Below the pieces are notes generated by a model, which did not search any database, was not told the origin of the DNA, and was given only the letters and a program-made list of their open reading frames with translations. This document shows positions 1-8,883 of a stretch of 64,000 nt of DNA, in pieces. Origin of the DNA: Sphingomonas montana (GTDB lineage Bacteria > Pseudomonadota > Alphaproteobacteria > Sphingomonadales > Sphingomonadaceae); the NCBI RefSeq assembly GCF_001956315.1, contig NZ_MOLY01000036.1, forward strand, positions 1-64,000, read 5' to 3'. The number at the start of each line of letters is the position of its first letter. Position 1 is the stretch's first letter. A program made the translations under genes and the position numbers.

Positions 1-410
1 AACGACAGGGGTCAATCCAGAAATTGCAGTTTTGTGGCAAATGATCCAGGAAGTGGCCCCAGAAGCGGGATTCAGCGGCCTCACGGCACCAACATAGGAC
101 AAGACAAAACCAGGCGAAGCGAGCCTCAACCGGCGAATCGCGCATGACCCGATTCGGACGCGCCCGCTGCCAACGCTCCCACACGCAAAAGCGTAGTGAT
201 AGTGGATCCTGACCTCCGTCAGGATGACAGGGAGAGCTGTGTGCGATCCTGGAACAGCGTTGGCCGCTCCGGTCCTAGTCTGAACGGTTGCCCGGAGCAG
301 ACCGGACCTGGAGACAACCGTACCGTCTAGGCCCCAGCCTGCGCCGGGGTACGGACCAAGGGGCAGACGCAGGTGCTGCAAAGTTCACCCATCTCGCGTA
401 TCCTGCCCGC
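1..410. other. Non-coding stretch at window start
   Basis: No convincing gene is visible before the deaminase start. Open frames here are short and lack family resemblance. The only recognisable structure is one copy of a dispersed palindromic repeat at about 193-233. A frame open from 288 joins the deaminase gene, but its first 41 residues do not look like this family and are read as non-coding. The end of a gene lying left of the window could be present but cannot be identified. Confidence 0.6.
193..233 (-). repeat. Dispersed palindromic repeat, family A, copy 1
   Basis: The core at 204-228 is an imperfect palindrome: GGATCCTGAC, a short loop, then GTCAGGATGAC. Read on the minus strand it begins GTCATCCTGACGG, then GTCAGGATCC and TATCACTAC. 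It matches two other copies in the window, at 3801-3833 and 57208-57245. It is a REP-like intergenic element; its function is unknown. Confidence 0.75.
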
Positions 411-1427
411 ATGACCGATCTCGCCACCTTCGTCGCCGGCCTGCCCAAGGCCGAACTGCATCTTCATATCGAGGGTTCGCTCGAACCCGAGCAGATGTTC
501 GCCTTCGCACAGCGGAACGGCGTCACGATTCCTTACCCAGATGTGGACGCCGTGCGGGCCGCCTATGCGTTCGGGAACCTCCAGGATTTCCTCGACATCT
601 ACTATGCCGGCGCGGACGTGCTGCGGACCGAGGCGGACTTTCGCGAGCTGGCCGGTGCCTATTTCGCGCGGTGCGCCGCGGATCATGTGGTCCATACCGA
701 AATCTTCTTCGATCCGCAGACGCATACCGCGCGCGGTATCCCGATCGGCACGGTGATCGCGGGACTGCTGGCCGGGATGGCCGATGCGGAGGCCGAGCAC
801 GGCATCTCGTCACGGCTCATCCTCTGCTTCCTCCGTCACCTGGACGAGGCGGACGCCTTCGCCACGCTGGACGCCGCCCGCCCCTGGCTTGACCGGATCG
901 CCGCGGTCGGGCTCGACTCGTCGGAGCAGGGCCATCCCCCGTCGAAATTCGCGCGCGTCTTCGCCGCTGCGGCGGAACTCGGCCTGAAGCGGGTCGCGCA
1001 TGCCGGCGAGGAAGGCCCGCCGGCCTATGTCACGGAGGCGCTCGACCTGCTGCATGTCGATCGGCTCGACCATGGCAACCGTTCGCTGGAGGATCCGCTG
1101 CTCGTCGCCCGGCTGGCGCGGACGGGGATGACGCTGACCGTCTGCCCGCTGTCGAACCTGAAGCTGTGCGTCGTGCCCGATATCGACGCGCATCCGATCG
1201 ACCGGATGCTCCGGCTCGGCCTGCGCGCGACGATCAATTCGGACGATCCCGCCTATTTTGGCGGCTATGTGAACGATAATTTTTATGCGGTCGCGGCCTC
1301 CGGGCGCCTGACGCGCGACGATTTCGTCACGCTGGCGCGCAACAGTTTTCTGGGGTCATTCCTGCCCGATGCGGACGTGGCCCGCCATCTGGCGGCGATC
1401 GACGCCTATGTTGCCGCGCATCCCTAA
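411..1427 (+). CDS. Adenine deaminase (adenosine deaminase family)
   Basis: A 338-residue zinc hydrolase of the adenosine/adenine deaminase family. Visible active-site residues are H17 and H19 (HLHIEGS), H197 and E200 (HAGEEG), H221 (DHGN) and D278 (NSDDP), the expected metal ligands and catalytic groups. Opening segments such as LPKAELHLHIEGSLEPE and EIFFDPQTHTARG resemble, from memory, the bacterial adenine deaminase branch (Pseudomonas PA0148 type) rather than classical adenosine deaminase, so adenine to hypoxanthine plus ammonia is the likelier reaction. The ATG at 411 begins the conserved domain. The phosphoribosyltransferase gene 28 bp downstream could convert the product to a nucleotide, suggesting a purine-salvage pair. 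Adenosine as substrate cannot be excluded. Confidence 0.88.
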   Translation: MTDLATFVAGLPKAELHLHIEGSLEPEQMFAFAQRNGVTIPYPDVDAVRAAYAFGNLQDFLDIYYAGADVLRTEADFRELAGAYFARCAADHVVHTEIFFDPQTHTARGIPIGTVIAGLLAGMADAEAEHGISSRLILCFLRHLDEADAFATLDAARPWLDRIAAVGLDSSEQGHPPSKFARVFAAAAELGLKRVAHAGEEGPPAYVTEALDLLHVDRLDHGNRSLEDPLLVARLARTGMTLTVCPLSNLKLCVVPDIDAHPIDRMLRLGLRATINSDDPAYFGGYVNDNFYAVAASGRLTRDDFVTLARNSFLGSFLPDADVARHLAAIDAYVAAHP

Positions 1428-1455
1428 GCCCGTATCGCCCTGGGAACCGACCGCC

Positions 1456-1971
1456 ATGCCAACCTTCTCCTCGATATCGCACGATGCGTTCCTTGCCGCG
1501 ATCGACACGCTCGCCACCACGCTGGCGGCCGACGACTGGCAGCCGGATCATCTGGTCGGCATCGGCCGCGGCGGCCTGGTTCCTGGCACGTTCCTGTCGC
1601 ACGCCACCGGGGTGCCGCTGCTGACGATCGATCTGTCCGCTGGCGTCGCGGACTTCGGCGATGCGCTGGTCGATCGGCTGGCGGCGCGGACGGCGGACGG
1701 CGCGCGCCTGCTGTTCGTCGACGATATCAACGACAGCGGCGCGACGATCGCCCGGCTGCGGGAGCGGACGGTGGCGGCCGGCGCCATCCCAGCCAATATC
1801 CGTTTCGCGGTCCTGATCGACAATATCCGTTCCACCGCCACGGTCGAATATCGCCACCGCCGAATCGATCGTAGCGTGAACAAGGACTGGTTCGTCTTCC
1901 CATGGGAGGCGGTCGCCCCGCAGGCGCGCCTTGCCGCCGATGCCAATGCGGTGCCCGGCCGGATCGCGTGA
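1456..1971 (+). CDS. Purine-type phosphoribosyltransferase
   Basis: A 171-residue type I phosphoribosyltransferase. It shows the PRPP-binding signature LLFVDDINDSGAT near residues 90-103, an early GIGRGGLVPG loop, and a C-terminal FPWE segment typical of hypoxanthine/xanthine (Gpt-like) enzymes. It would transfer the ribose phosphate of PRPP to a purine base in the cytoplasm. The ATG at 1456 is chosen because the conserved fold starts there; an open extension upstream overlaps the deaminase gene in another frame. Its position just after the adenine deaminase suggests hypoxanthine as substrate, but base specificity cannot be read from the sequence. Confidence 0.85.
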   Translation: MPTFSSISHDAFLAAIDTLATTLAADDWQPDHLVGIGRGGLVPGTFLSHATGVPLLTIDLSAGVADFGDALVDRLAARTADGARLLFVDDINDSGATIARLRERTVAAGAIPANIRFAVLIDNIRSTATVEYRHRRIDRSVNKDWFVFPWEAVAPQARLAADANAVPGRIA

Positions 1972-2036
1972 CAGGCGGCCGCGGATTGCCGCCCGACTTC
2001 CGGTCCGTCCCGCGATGGCCTATTGCGCGGCCCACC

Positions 2037-3161
2037 ATGTCGATCCTTGCCACCCATGCCGCCGATCTGGCGGGCCTTGCCGATCGTGGACGCGCGCGCC
2101 GGCTGATCGCGCGGTCCGGCACAGACCTGTCGTCCAACGACTATCTCGGGCTTGCCGCTTCGCCCGTCCTGACGCGGGCCGTCGCCGATGCGCTCGCCCG
2201 CGGCGTGCCGGTCGGCTCCGGCGGATCGCGCCTGCTGCGCGGCAATCACCCCGAACATGAGGCGCTGGAGGCGGAGGCCGCGGCCTTCTTCGGGTCGGAA
2301 CAGGCGCTGTATCTGTCGAGCGGATATGCCGCCAACGTCGCGCTGTTCGCGACGCTGCCGCAACGGGGCGACCTGGTCGTTCACGACGCGCTGATCCACG
2401 CCAGCGCACATGAAGGGATGCGTCTCGGCCGGGCCGAGGTCCGCGCCGCCGCGCATAACGACACCGGCGCGGTCGCAGAGACGATCACCGCGTGGCGTCG
2501 CGCGGGCGGCACCGGTCGCGTCTGGATCGCGGTCGAAAGCCTCTACAGCATGGACGGCGACCGCGCGCCGCTGGCCGACCTCGCCAGGTTGGCCGACACC
2601 CACGACGCCTTCCTGCTGATCGACGAGGCGCACGCCACCGGCGTGTTCGGCCGCGGCGGACGCGGGCTGGCGGACGGGATCGACGGGCGCGACAATGTCG
2701 TCGTGCTGCGGACCTGCGGAAAGGCGCTCGGCTGCGAAGGGGCGCTGGTCTGCGCACCCGCGATCGTCTGCGACTTCCTCGTCAACCGGGCGCGCGGGTT
2801 CATCTTTTCCACCGCCCCCTCCCCGCTGATGGCCGCCGCCGCCCGCGCCGCGCTCCGCCTGCTGGCCGACGAACCCGAACGCCGCGTCCGCCTCGCCGCG
2901 CTGGTGGCGGAGGCGGGCCGGTTGCTCGAACCATTCGGCGCGACGGTCACCGGATCGCAGATCCTGCCGCTGGTGCTCGGCGAAGATGTCCGCACGATGC
3001 AGGTCGCGGGCCGGCTCCAGGCCGCCGGGTTCGACGTCCGCGGCATCCGCCCGCCGACCGTCCCCGCCGGCACCGCGCGGCTCCGCCTGTCGATCACCGC
3101 CAATATCGATGCGGACGATCTGGCGGCACTGGCGGCGGCACTTCCGGCGGCGCTGGCATGA
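2037..3161 (+). CDS. bioF: 8-amino-7-oxononanoate synthase
   Basis: A 374-residue PLP enzyme that condenses pimeloyl thioester with alanine, the first ring-building step of biotin synthesis. Recognisable parts are the SNDYLGL entry segment (residues 33-39), [11 protein letters not shown] (60-70), D196 and H199 in IDEAHATG, and the PLP lysine K229 in RTCGKALG. The ATG at 2037 is the first start giving the usual length. Its stop overlaps the bioD start (ATGA), so the genes are translationally coupled. bioB and bioC are not in this window. Confidence 0.93.
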   Translation: MSILATHAADLAGLADRGRARRLIARSGTDLSSNDYLGLAASPVLTRAVADALARGVPVGSGGSRLLRGNHPEHEALEAEAAAFFGSEQALYLSSGYAANVALFATLPQRGDLVVHDALIHASAHEGMRLGRAEVRAAAHNDTGAVAETITAWRRAGGTGRVWIAVESLYSMDGDRAPLADLARLADTHDAFLLIDEAHATGVFGRGGRGLADGIDGRDNVVVLRTCGKALGCEGALVCAPAIVCDFLVNRARGFIFSTAPSPLMAAAARAALRLLADEPERRVRLAALVAEAGRLLEPFGATVTGSQILPLVLGEDVRTMQVAGRLQAAGFDVRGIRPPTVPAGTARLRLSITANIDADDLAALAAALPAALA

Positions 3162-3853
3162 GCGCGATCGTCGTCACCGGCACCGATACCGGCATTGGCA
3201 AGACGGTGTTCGCCGCCGCGCTCGCCGGTGCGCTCGGTGCGCGGTACTGGAAACCGGTCCAGGCCGGGCTCGACGAGGCAGGCGACAGCGCCACCGTCGC
3301 CACGCTCTCCGGCCTGCCCGCCCCCCGCATCCTGCCCGAGGCGTACCGGCTCAACACCCCCTGCTCGCCCCACCGGGCGGCGGAACTGGACGGCGTCGCG
3401 ATCGATCCGGAACGGCTGGCGTTGCCGACGGTCGCGGGGCCGCTGGTGGTCGAGGGTGCCGGCGGCGTGCTGGTCCCGCTCACCCGCACCCTGCTCTATG
3501 CCGATCTGTTCGCCCGCTGGGCCACACCCGTCATTCTGGTGGCCCGCACCGAACTAGGTACGATCAACCATAGCCTGCTGTCGATCGAGGCCTTGCGCGC
3601 ACGCGGCGTGCCCGTCCTGGGCATCGCCTTCGTCGGGTCGGGCAATGCCGACAGCGAGGCGACGATCTGCGCCATCGGCGGCGTACGCCGGCTGGGGCGG
3701 CTGCCGATCCTGCCGGTGCTCGACCGCGAAACGCTTGCAGCCGCGTTCGCTGCCAATTTCGCTATCGCCGACTTCGAACCGAAGGGCCAACCCGTTCACC
3801 GTCATCCTGACGGACGTCAGGATCCGTTGTCACGCCGCACGGATCAGCCGTGA
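3158..3853 (+). CDS. bioD: Dethiobiotin synthetase
   Basis: A 231-residue ATP-dependent enzyme that closes the ureido ring of dethiobiotin from diaminopelargonate and CO2. The P-loop GTDTGIGKT (K15, T16) opens the protein; WKPVQAG, VEGAGG and the later [11 protein letters not shown] segment are family hallmarks. The ATG overlaps the bioF stop. The last 25 or so residues, after IADFE, do not look like the family: they are encoded across a dispersed palindromic repeat at 3801-3833, so the natural end appears to have been replaced by repeat-derived sequence. The catalytic domain is complete, so the enzyme is probably functional. Confidence 0.92.
   Translation: MSAIVVTGTDTGIGKTVFAAALAGALGARYWKPVQAGLDEAGDSATVATLSGLPAPRILPEAYRLNTPCSPHRAAELDGVAIDPERLALPTVAGPLVVEGAGGVLVPLTRTLLYADLFARWATPVILVARTELGTINHSLLSIEALRARGVPVLGIAFVGSGNADSEATICAIGGVRRLGRLPILPVLDRETLAAAFAANFAIADFEPKGQPVHRHPDGRQDPLSRRTDQP
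3801..3833 (+). repeat. Dispersed palindromic repeat, family A, copy 2 (inside bioD)
   Basis: GTCATCCTGACGG followed by ACGTCAGGATCC and GTTGTCAC matches the copies at 193-233 and 57208-57245. This copy lies inside the 3' end of bioD and is read through in frame as [13 protein letters not shown] before the stop at 3853. Confidence 0.75.
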
Positions 3854-3926
3854 CCGGCGTGCCGACAACGCCCGGCGTTCGCCCGTCCGCCGCCACCGGA
3901 AAGCACAACCGCCAAGGACCCCCGCA

Positions 3927-5198
3927 ATGACCTCCCCCGTCTGGCACCCCTTCACCCAGCACGGCCTCGGCGCTCCGATCCCGACGGTCGTCCGCACCGA
4001 AGGGGCCGCGCTCCACACCGCGGACGGCCGGCGCGTGGTGGATGCGATCTCTTCCTGGTGGGTCACGACGCACGGCCACAGCCACCCGCGCATCATGGCG
4101 GCCATCGCCGAACAGGCGGCCACCATGGACCAGATCATCTTCGCCGGCTGGACCCACGAACCGGCCGAACGACTCGCCCGCGATCTGGTCGCGATTATGC
4201 CCGAGGAACTGTCGCACGTCTTCTACAGCGACAGCGGGTCGACCGCGGTCGAGGTCGCGCTGAAGATGGCGCTTGGCTACTGGGCCAATATCGGCGCGCC
4301 CCGCCACCGCATCCTGATGCTGGAACATAGCTATCATGGCGACACGATCGGCACGATGTCGGTCGGTGCGCGCGGCGTGTTCAACCGCGCCTATGCGCCG
4401 CTGCTGTTCGATGTCGGCACGGTGCCCTTCCCGGAACCCGACGCGCATCAGGCGACGCTCGACGCGCTGGACAGGCTGTGCGGCGGCCCCGAACCCGCCG
4501 CCGCGTTCATCGTCGAACCGCTAGTCCTGGGTGCTGGCGGCATGAAGCTCTATCCACCCGCGCTGCTGGCCGAAATGCAGAGGATCTGTGCGCATCACGG
4601 CGTGCTGTTCATCGCGGACGAGGTCATGACCGGCTGGGGCCGCACCGGCACGCTGCTCGCCTGCGAACAGGCCAGCATCGTCCCCGACATCCTGTGCCTG
4701 TCGAAGGGACTGACCGGCGGCGCGGTCCCGCTGGCTGTCACGCTGGCGACCGACGCGATCTTCGACGCGCATCTGTCGGACGATCGCGCGCGCATGTTCT
4801 TCCATTCGTCCAGCTACACCGCCAACCCGATCGCCTGCGCCGCTGCGGTCGCCAATCTGGGGATCTGGCGCGACGAACCGGTCCGCGCCCGCATCGCCGA
4901 CCTGGGCGCGCGCCAGCAGGCCCGGCTCGATCGGATCGCCACCCATCCCGCAATCCGCAACCCCCGCCGCCTCGGCACGATCGCCGCGTTCGAGATCACG
5001 CAGACCGCGGGCGCGGACCACGAAGGCTATCTCTCCGCGATCGGCCCGGCGCTGATGGCACATGCCGGCACGCACGACGTCCTGCTCCGCCCGCTGGGCG
5101 ACACGGTCTACGTCATGCCGCCCTACTGCATCGGCGATGCCGATCTGGACGCGGTGTACGGCACGGTAACGAGCTTCCTGGAGGGTCGCCGTTCGTAA
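3927..5198 (+). CDS. bioA: Adenosylmethionine-8-amino-7-oxononanoate aminotransferase
   Basis: A 423-residue class III aminotransferase that makes 7,8-diaminopelargonate using S-adenosylmethionine as amino donor. Family marks are WHPFTQH at the start, the BioA-specific ISSWWVTTHGH (residues 41-51), HSYHGDTIG, the D231 region DEVMTGWGRTG, and the PLP lysine K260 in CLSKGLTGG. The ATG at 3927 fits the family N-terminus; a longer in-frame extension reads back into bioD and is rejected. It completes the bioF-bioD-bioA group, 73 bp after bioD. A long hairpin repeat follows the gene. Confidence 0.93.
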   Translation: MTSPVWHPFTQHGLGAPIPTVVRTEGAALHTADGRRVVDAISSWWVTTHGHSHPRIMAAIAEQAATMDQIIFAGWTHEPAERLARDLVAIMPEELSHVFYSDSGSTAVEVALKMALGYWANIGAPRHRILMLEHSYHGDTIGTMSVGARGVFNRAYAPLLFDVGTVPFPEPDAHQATLDALDRLCGGPEPAAAFIVEPLVLGAGGMKLYPPALLAEMQRICAHHGVLFIADEVMTGWGRTGTLLACEQASIVPDILCLSKGLTGGAVPLAVTLATDAIFDAHLSDDRARMFFHSSSYTANPIACAAAVANLGIWRDEPVRARIADLGARQQARLDRIATHPAIRNPRRLGTIAAFEITQTAGADHEGYLSAIGPALMAHAGTHDVLLRPLGDTVYVMPPYCIGDADLDAVYGTVTSFLEGRRS

Positions 5199-5240
5199 CG
5201 ACGTCCCACGCCGCGGACCCTGGATTCCGGACACCCCCAA

Positions 5241-5294
5241 CCCGTTTGGTTCGAGCCTGTCGAGAATCCTGCGCCAGGGCTCGAACCAAAGGGG
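5241..5294. repeat. Hairpin repeat, family C, copy 1
   Basis: Perfect 13-bp arms TTTGGTTCGAGCC (5245-5257) and GGCTCGAACCAAA (5278-5290) enclose a 20-base loop containing TGTCGAGAA. Related copies lie at 11743-11850 and 29788-29855. It sits 43 bp after bioA and could end or protect that transcript, but there is no T-run. Confidence 0.75.
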
Positions 5295-5335
5295 GTCGGA
5301 ATGAGGTTCAGACCCGGACTATCCCCAACACCCGT

Positions 5336-5415
5336 CCATCCCGAGCGCAGTCGAGGGACCCCTTCGAGCGAAGCCGAGAAGCACGAAGTTCGGACACCCG
5401 GCTACGCTCGGGACG
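5336..5415. repeat. Dispersed repeat, family D, copy 1
   Basis: This stretch contains CCCGAGCGCAGTCGAGGGAC and, further on, the inverted motif GGCTACGCTCGGGACG. The same two motifs recur at 23183-23305. It lies between bioA and the PepSY gene, which are convergent. Confidence 0.65.
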
Positions 5416-5445
5416 AACGGATCAACGAGGACGCACCCGAAACCC

Positions 5446-6630
5446 TCACCCCCGCCGGTGCATCCCCGCCGCCACGCGGCGCGCCCGCCGCTTGTACCAC
5501 CAGACCATCACCCCGGTGGCCGACAGCATCGCGACCGCCAGCCCCAGCAGCACCGCCAGCACGCGCGTCGCAACACCGCCCACCCGGCCGGCGTGGATCG
5601 GCAACTGCACCCGTTCCACCACGTCGCCCGCGCTGCCGCCGGTCGCGGTCTGCACCGACACCACGGCCGCCGTCGCGCGGTCGACATAGACCCACGCCTG
5701 CCCCACGCCGGCCGCTTCCTGCTGCCCGAACGACACGCCGTACAGCCCGATCTCCGGCCCCAGGAACAGGCCTGACGTCCGTGTCGCGATCCCCGCCGCC
5801 ATGGCCGCGCGGGTCGCGGCGGCCAGCGCGCGATCGAACGACACCGACGGCACCTCCGCCGCGGCGGCCGTCCGCCCCTCCCACGGATGCGGCGATAGCG
5901 GCGAGACGCGTGCCACCACCGGCTCGAACACCTCGGCCGACAGCGTCAGCGCGACCCCGCTGACCGCCATCGCGATCATCAGCCCCCACGCCCACAGCCC
6001 GCCGGCGCGGTGCAGGTCGTAGGTCCGCCGTTCCGCCCGGACATGCCGTTTCAGGACCCAGGCGCGCCGCCACTGCCCCCAGCGCAGGCTGCGGGGAAGG
6101 GTCAGCCAGAACCCCGTAAGTCCGTGGACCAGCCACGCCAGCGCGACGATGCCCAGCAGGATCGCCCCCACCCGCCCCGGCAGGAACAGCGAACTGTGCA
6201 GCGTATGGACGAACGGCAGCGCGGTCGCCCGGGTCAGCGTCCACCCGCCATAGCGCCGCCGCCCGTTGATCGCCCCCGTCGCCGGATCGACGAACATCTG
6301 GTCATAGTCGCGCACCGCCGCCGCCCCCGTCACCGGGTCGGGCTTCCAGTCGACCCACACGTCGAGCGCCCCCGCCGTCCCGATCGGGATCCATCGCGCG
6401 GTAACGCGTGCGTCCGCCGCCGTTACCCGGTCCGCGATCGTCTGCGGCGACAGCGCGGGACCCGGCGTCGTATGCCACAAGCCGGGGTTCAGCCACGCAT
6501 CCAGTTCGCGCTCATATACCAGCGCACTGCCGGTCAGCCCCAGCAGGACGAGCCACCCGGCCAGCGCCAGCCCGACATAGCGGTGCAGCCGCACGAAAAA
6601 GCCGCGAACACCGGGACCACCACGGGTCAT
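5446..6630 (-). CDS. PepSY-associated membrane protein, probable iron-uptake partner
   Basis: A 394-residue inner-membrane protein of the PepSY-TM (PiuB-like) family. About four hydrophobic helices are visible: LALAGWLVLLGLTGSALVY near residues 16-34, a pair around residues 175-200, LWAWGLMIAMAVSGVALTL near 230-250, and a final helix before a KRRARR tail near 355-385. Conserved histidines sit beside the helices (RLHRYVG, FVHTLHSS, DLHRAGG). Such proteins commonly accompany TonB receptors and are thought to reduce or release iron from siderophores; the exact role is not established. It begins 31 bp after the receptor gene, so the two are probably one operon. The ATG at 6630 directly precedes the first helix. 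Confidence 0.82.
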   Translation of the reverse strand: MTRGGPGVRGFFVRLHRYVGLALAGWLVLLGLTGSALVYERELDAWLNPGLWHTTPGPALSPQTIADRVTAADARVTARWIPIGTAGALDVWVDWKPDPVTGAAAVRDYDQMFVDPATGAINGRRRYGGWTLTRATALPFVHTLHSSLFLPGRVGAILLGIVALAWLVHGLTGFWLTLPRSLRWGQWRRAWVLKRHVRAERRTYDLHRAGGLWAWGLMIAMAVSGVALTLSAEVFEPVVARVSPLSPHPWEGRTAAAAEVPSVSFDRALAAATRAAMAAGIATRTSGLFLGPEIGLYGVSFGQQEAAGVGQAWVYVDRATAAVVSVQTATGGSAGDVVERVQLPIHAGRVGGVATRVLAVLLGLAVAMLSATGVMVWWYKRRARRVAAGMHRRG

Positions 6631-6661
6631 GCGTCGGAACTTCGGGTCAGATCGGGGCGCC

Positions 6662-8776
6662 TCAGAACCGGCGCGTCAACGTCGCGATCACCTGCCGCGA
6701 CTGACCGAAGAAGCAGCCGATATCGCTGTTGCAGCGCCCGGCATAGCGTTTGTCGAACAGGTTCGTCCCGTTCACCGCGACCCGCCAGTCGCCCAGATCG
6801 TAGCGCAGCACCGCGTCGAACAGCGTCGACCGCCCGGTATCATACACCGTCGCCACGAACGGCCCGGGCAACGCCCCCGGACTGTTCGACAGGTAGCGTA
6901 CGCCGCCACCCAGCCCCAAGCCGGCCAGCGCCCCGTCGCGGAACGAATAGTCGACGAACGCCGACGCCTTGTGCTTGGGCTGCGCGAACAGCCGCGCGCC
7001 GACCTGTCCGTCCACGTTGCTGCGCGTCACCCGCGCATCGGCATAGGTATAGGATGCGTTGATGCTCAGCCGGTCGCGGATCCGCGTCACCGCCTCCAGC
7101 TCGACCCCCTCGACCGTCGCCTGGCCCGTCTGGACGTTGAACATGGCGTTGGTCGGGTCCGGCGTCACGACATCATTCTGCCGCAGGCGGTAGACCGCGG
7201 CAGTCGCGAACAGTTTCACGTCGGACGGCAGCCCCCGCGCATCATATTTCAGGCCTGCTTCCCACTGCTTCCCCGTCGTGGGCTGGAACGTGCGCCCGTC
7301 CATCCCCGCGCCCACGACCGGCTGGAACGACGTGGCGTAGCTGACATAAGGCGCGAGCCCCGAGTCCGCGACATAGGACCCGCCCACCCTGTAGCTGAAC
7401 TTGTCCTGCTTCGCGTTCGACGCGCGCCGGTAATCCGCCGTCCGGGTCCAGTCCTGCCGCCCGGACAGCGTCAGCACGAACCGGTTATATTTCAGCTGGT
7501 CCTGCACATAGATGCCGGTCTGGCGCAGCCGCTGGTCGGTCTGGAGCGTCAGGTCGGGCGTCACGATCGCCGCCTGGCCGTACACCGGCGAGAACAGGTC
7601 GATCGACGATGCCGGGCCGAAGCCGAACGCCGACGCCTCGCGGTAATTGCGATAATCCAGGCCCAGCAACAGGCTGTGCTGCACCGGCCCGGTCCAGCGC
7701 GTCGCCTCCAGCCGGCTGTCCACCGCGAACTGCGCGACATCGTCCTGATAGGGGAAGTTCGACCGCGTCACGGTGCGGTTGTCCGCGCCCAGACCGCTGG
7801 CATAGATCGTCCGCTGGTCCTCATGATATTCCGACCAGCGCGCATTCTGTGTGAACCGCGCGTCCGTCCCGAAATCATGGACCAGTTCGTACCCGGCCGA
7901 AAACTGTTCGCGCCGGTAACTGTTATAATCCGGCTCGCCCAGGTTCACGCTGCGCGGCACGTCGCCCGCCGGATTGTCGCGCAACACGCCCAGCACCGGC
8001 AGGAACCCGTTCGTGTCGCCGTCGATGCGGTCATACTGATAATGCCCCAGCCCGGTCAGCACCGTGTCCGGCCCGATATCCACCGCCAGCGCCGGCGCGA
8101 CGTAGGCGCGCTTGGCGTGGACGAAATCGGTCTGACTGTCGCGATCGCGGTATAGCCCGGTCACCCGCGCGCGCAGCCCGTCCGTCACCGTGCCGGTCAG
8201 CGTGCCGGCCGCCTGCTTGAAATCGTCGTTGCCGTATTTGACCTGCAATTCGCCACCGAACGCCGCGTCCGGCCGCCGGCTGGTCAGGTTGTACAACCCG
8301 CCCGGCGGGTTCGTGCCGTACAGCACCGACGCCGGACCCTTCAGCACCTCCAGCGACTGGAACCCGTACAGATCGATCCCGATATTGGTGATCGACGCGC
8401 TCACCGGCGCCTGCAACCCGTCGATATACTGCACCGGCACGAAGCCGCGCACCGTCAGGAAATCATAGCGCAGGTCCGGCCCGTAATTCTCGCCGGTGAT
8501 GCCCGCGGTGTAGCGAACCGCCTGCTGCACATCGATGAAGTTCAGCAGGTCGATCTGGTCGCGCGTCACGACAGATATCGATTGCGGCACCTCGATCAGC
8601 GGCGCGTTTGTCTTGGTGCCCACGCTGGTCGTCACGGGTACGAAGTTCGGCGCGATCACGACCACGCTGTCCGCCGCTTCGCCACCCACTTCGCCAGCGG
8701 CCCCGGTCGTCTGCGCCGACAGCGGGGCGGCAAGGAGTGTCGTGGCAAGCACGATCGCGGCAAGACGGGTTCTCAT
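6662..8776 (-). CDS. TonB-dependent siderophore receptor
   Basis: A 704-residue outer-membrane receptor of the ferric-siderophore class. After a signal peptide (residues 1-23, ending PLSAQ) come the plug domain (about 50-170, with EVPQSISVVTRDQI and the LRGF-like LTVRGFVP) and a beta-barrel with many alternating aromatic strands, ending VIATLTRRF with the C-terminal aromatic needed for barrel assembly. The ATG at 8776 is preferred over an upstream start because it begins the signal peptide and has a purine-rich AGGGGCGGGA sequence before it. A Fur-like box lies 24-36 bases upstream. The ligand cannot be named; hydroxamate-type receptors are the closest in feel. Confidence 0.9.
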   Translation of the reverse strand: MRTRLAAIVLATTLLAAPLSAQTTGAAGEVGGEAADSVVVIAPNFVPVTTSVGTKTNAPLIEVPQSISVVTRDQIDLLNFIDVQQAVRYTAGITGENYGPDLRYDFLTVRGFVPVQYIDGLQAPVSASITNIGIDLYGFQSLEVLKGPASVLYGTNPPGGLYNLTSRRPDAAFGGELQVKYGNDDFKQAAGTLTGTVTDGLRARVTGLYRDRDSQTDFVHAKRAYVAPALAVDIGPDTVLTGLGHYQYDRIDGDTNGFLPVLGVLRDNPAGDVPRSVNLGEPDYNSYRREQFSAGYELVHDFGTDARFTQNARWSEYHEDQRTIYASGLGADNRTVTRSNFPYQDDVAQFAVDSRLEATRWTGPVQHSLLLGLDYRNYREASAFGFGPASSIDLFSPVYGQAAIVTPDLTLQTDQRLRQTGIYVQDQLKYNRFVLTLSGRQDWTRTADYRRASNAKQDKFSYRVGGSYVADSGLAPYVSYATSFQPVVGAGMDGRTFQPTTGKQWEAGLKYDARGLPSDVKLFATAAVYRLRQNDVVTPDPTNAMFNVQTGQATVEGVELEAVTRIRDRLSINASYTYADARVTRSNVDGQVGARLFAQPKHKASAFVDYSFRDGALAGLGLGGGVRYLSNSPGALPGPFVATVYDTGRSTLFDAVLRYDLGDWRVAVNGTNLFDKRYAGRCNSDIGCFFGQSRQVIATLTRRF

Positions 8777-8799
8777 TCCCGCCCCCTGCTCGTGTTGCG

Positions 8800-8812
8800 A
8801 ATGAAGATCAAT
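8800..8812. promoter_or_regulatory. Candidate Fur box before the receptor gene
   Basis: AATGAAGATCAAT matches the centre of the E. coli Fur consensus (AATGATAATCATT) at 10 of 13 positions. It is in the divergent region between the receptor (minus strand, start 8776) and trpG (plus strand, start 8884), nearer the receptor. Alphaproteobacterial Fur sites vary, so this is a lead only. Confidence 0.4.
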
Positions 8813-8883
8813 AGCGGTTAGCGGCAAAAACCGTTGCGCCAAGCGGGGTGACGCATCGCTGCAACATTGGTAGGTCGACGCGC

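Noticed and set aside
2492-3157. N-terminal extension of bioD through bioF
   Set aside because: The open frame before 3158 is bioF read out of frame; the P-loop of BioD starts a few residues after ATG 3158.
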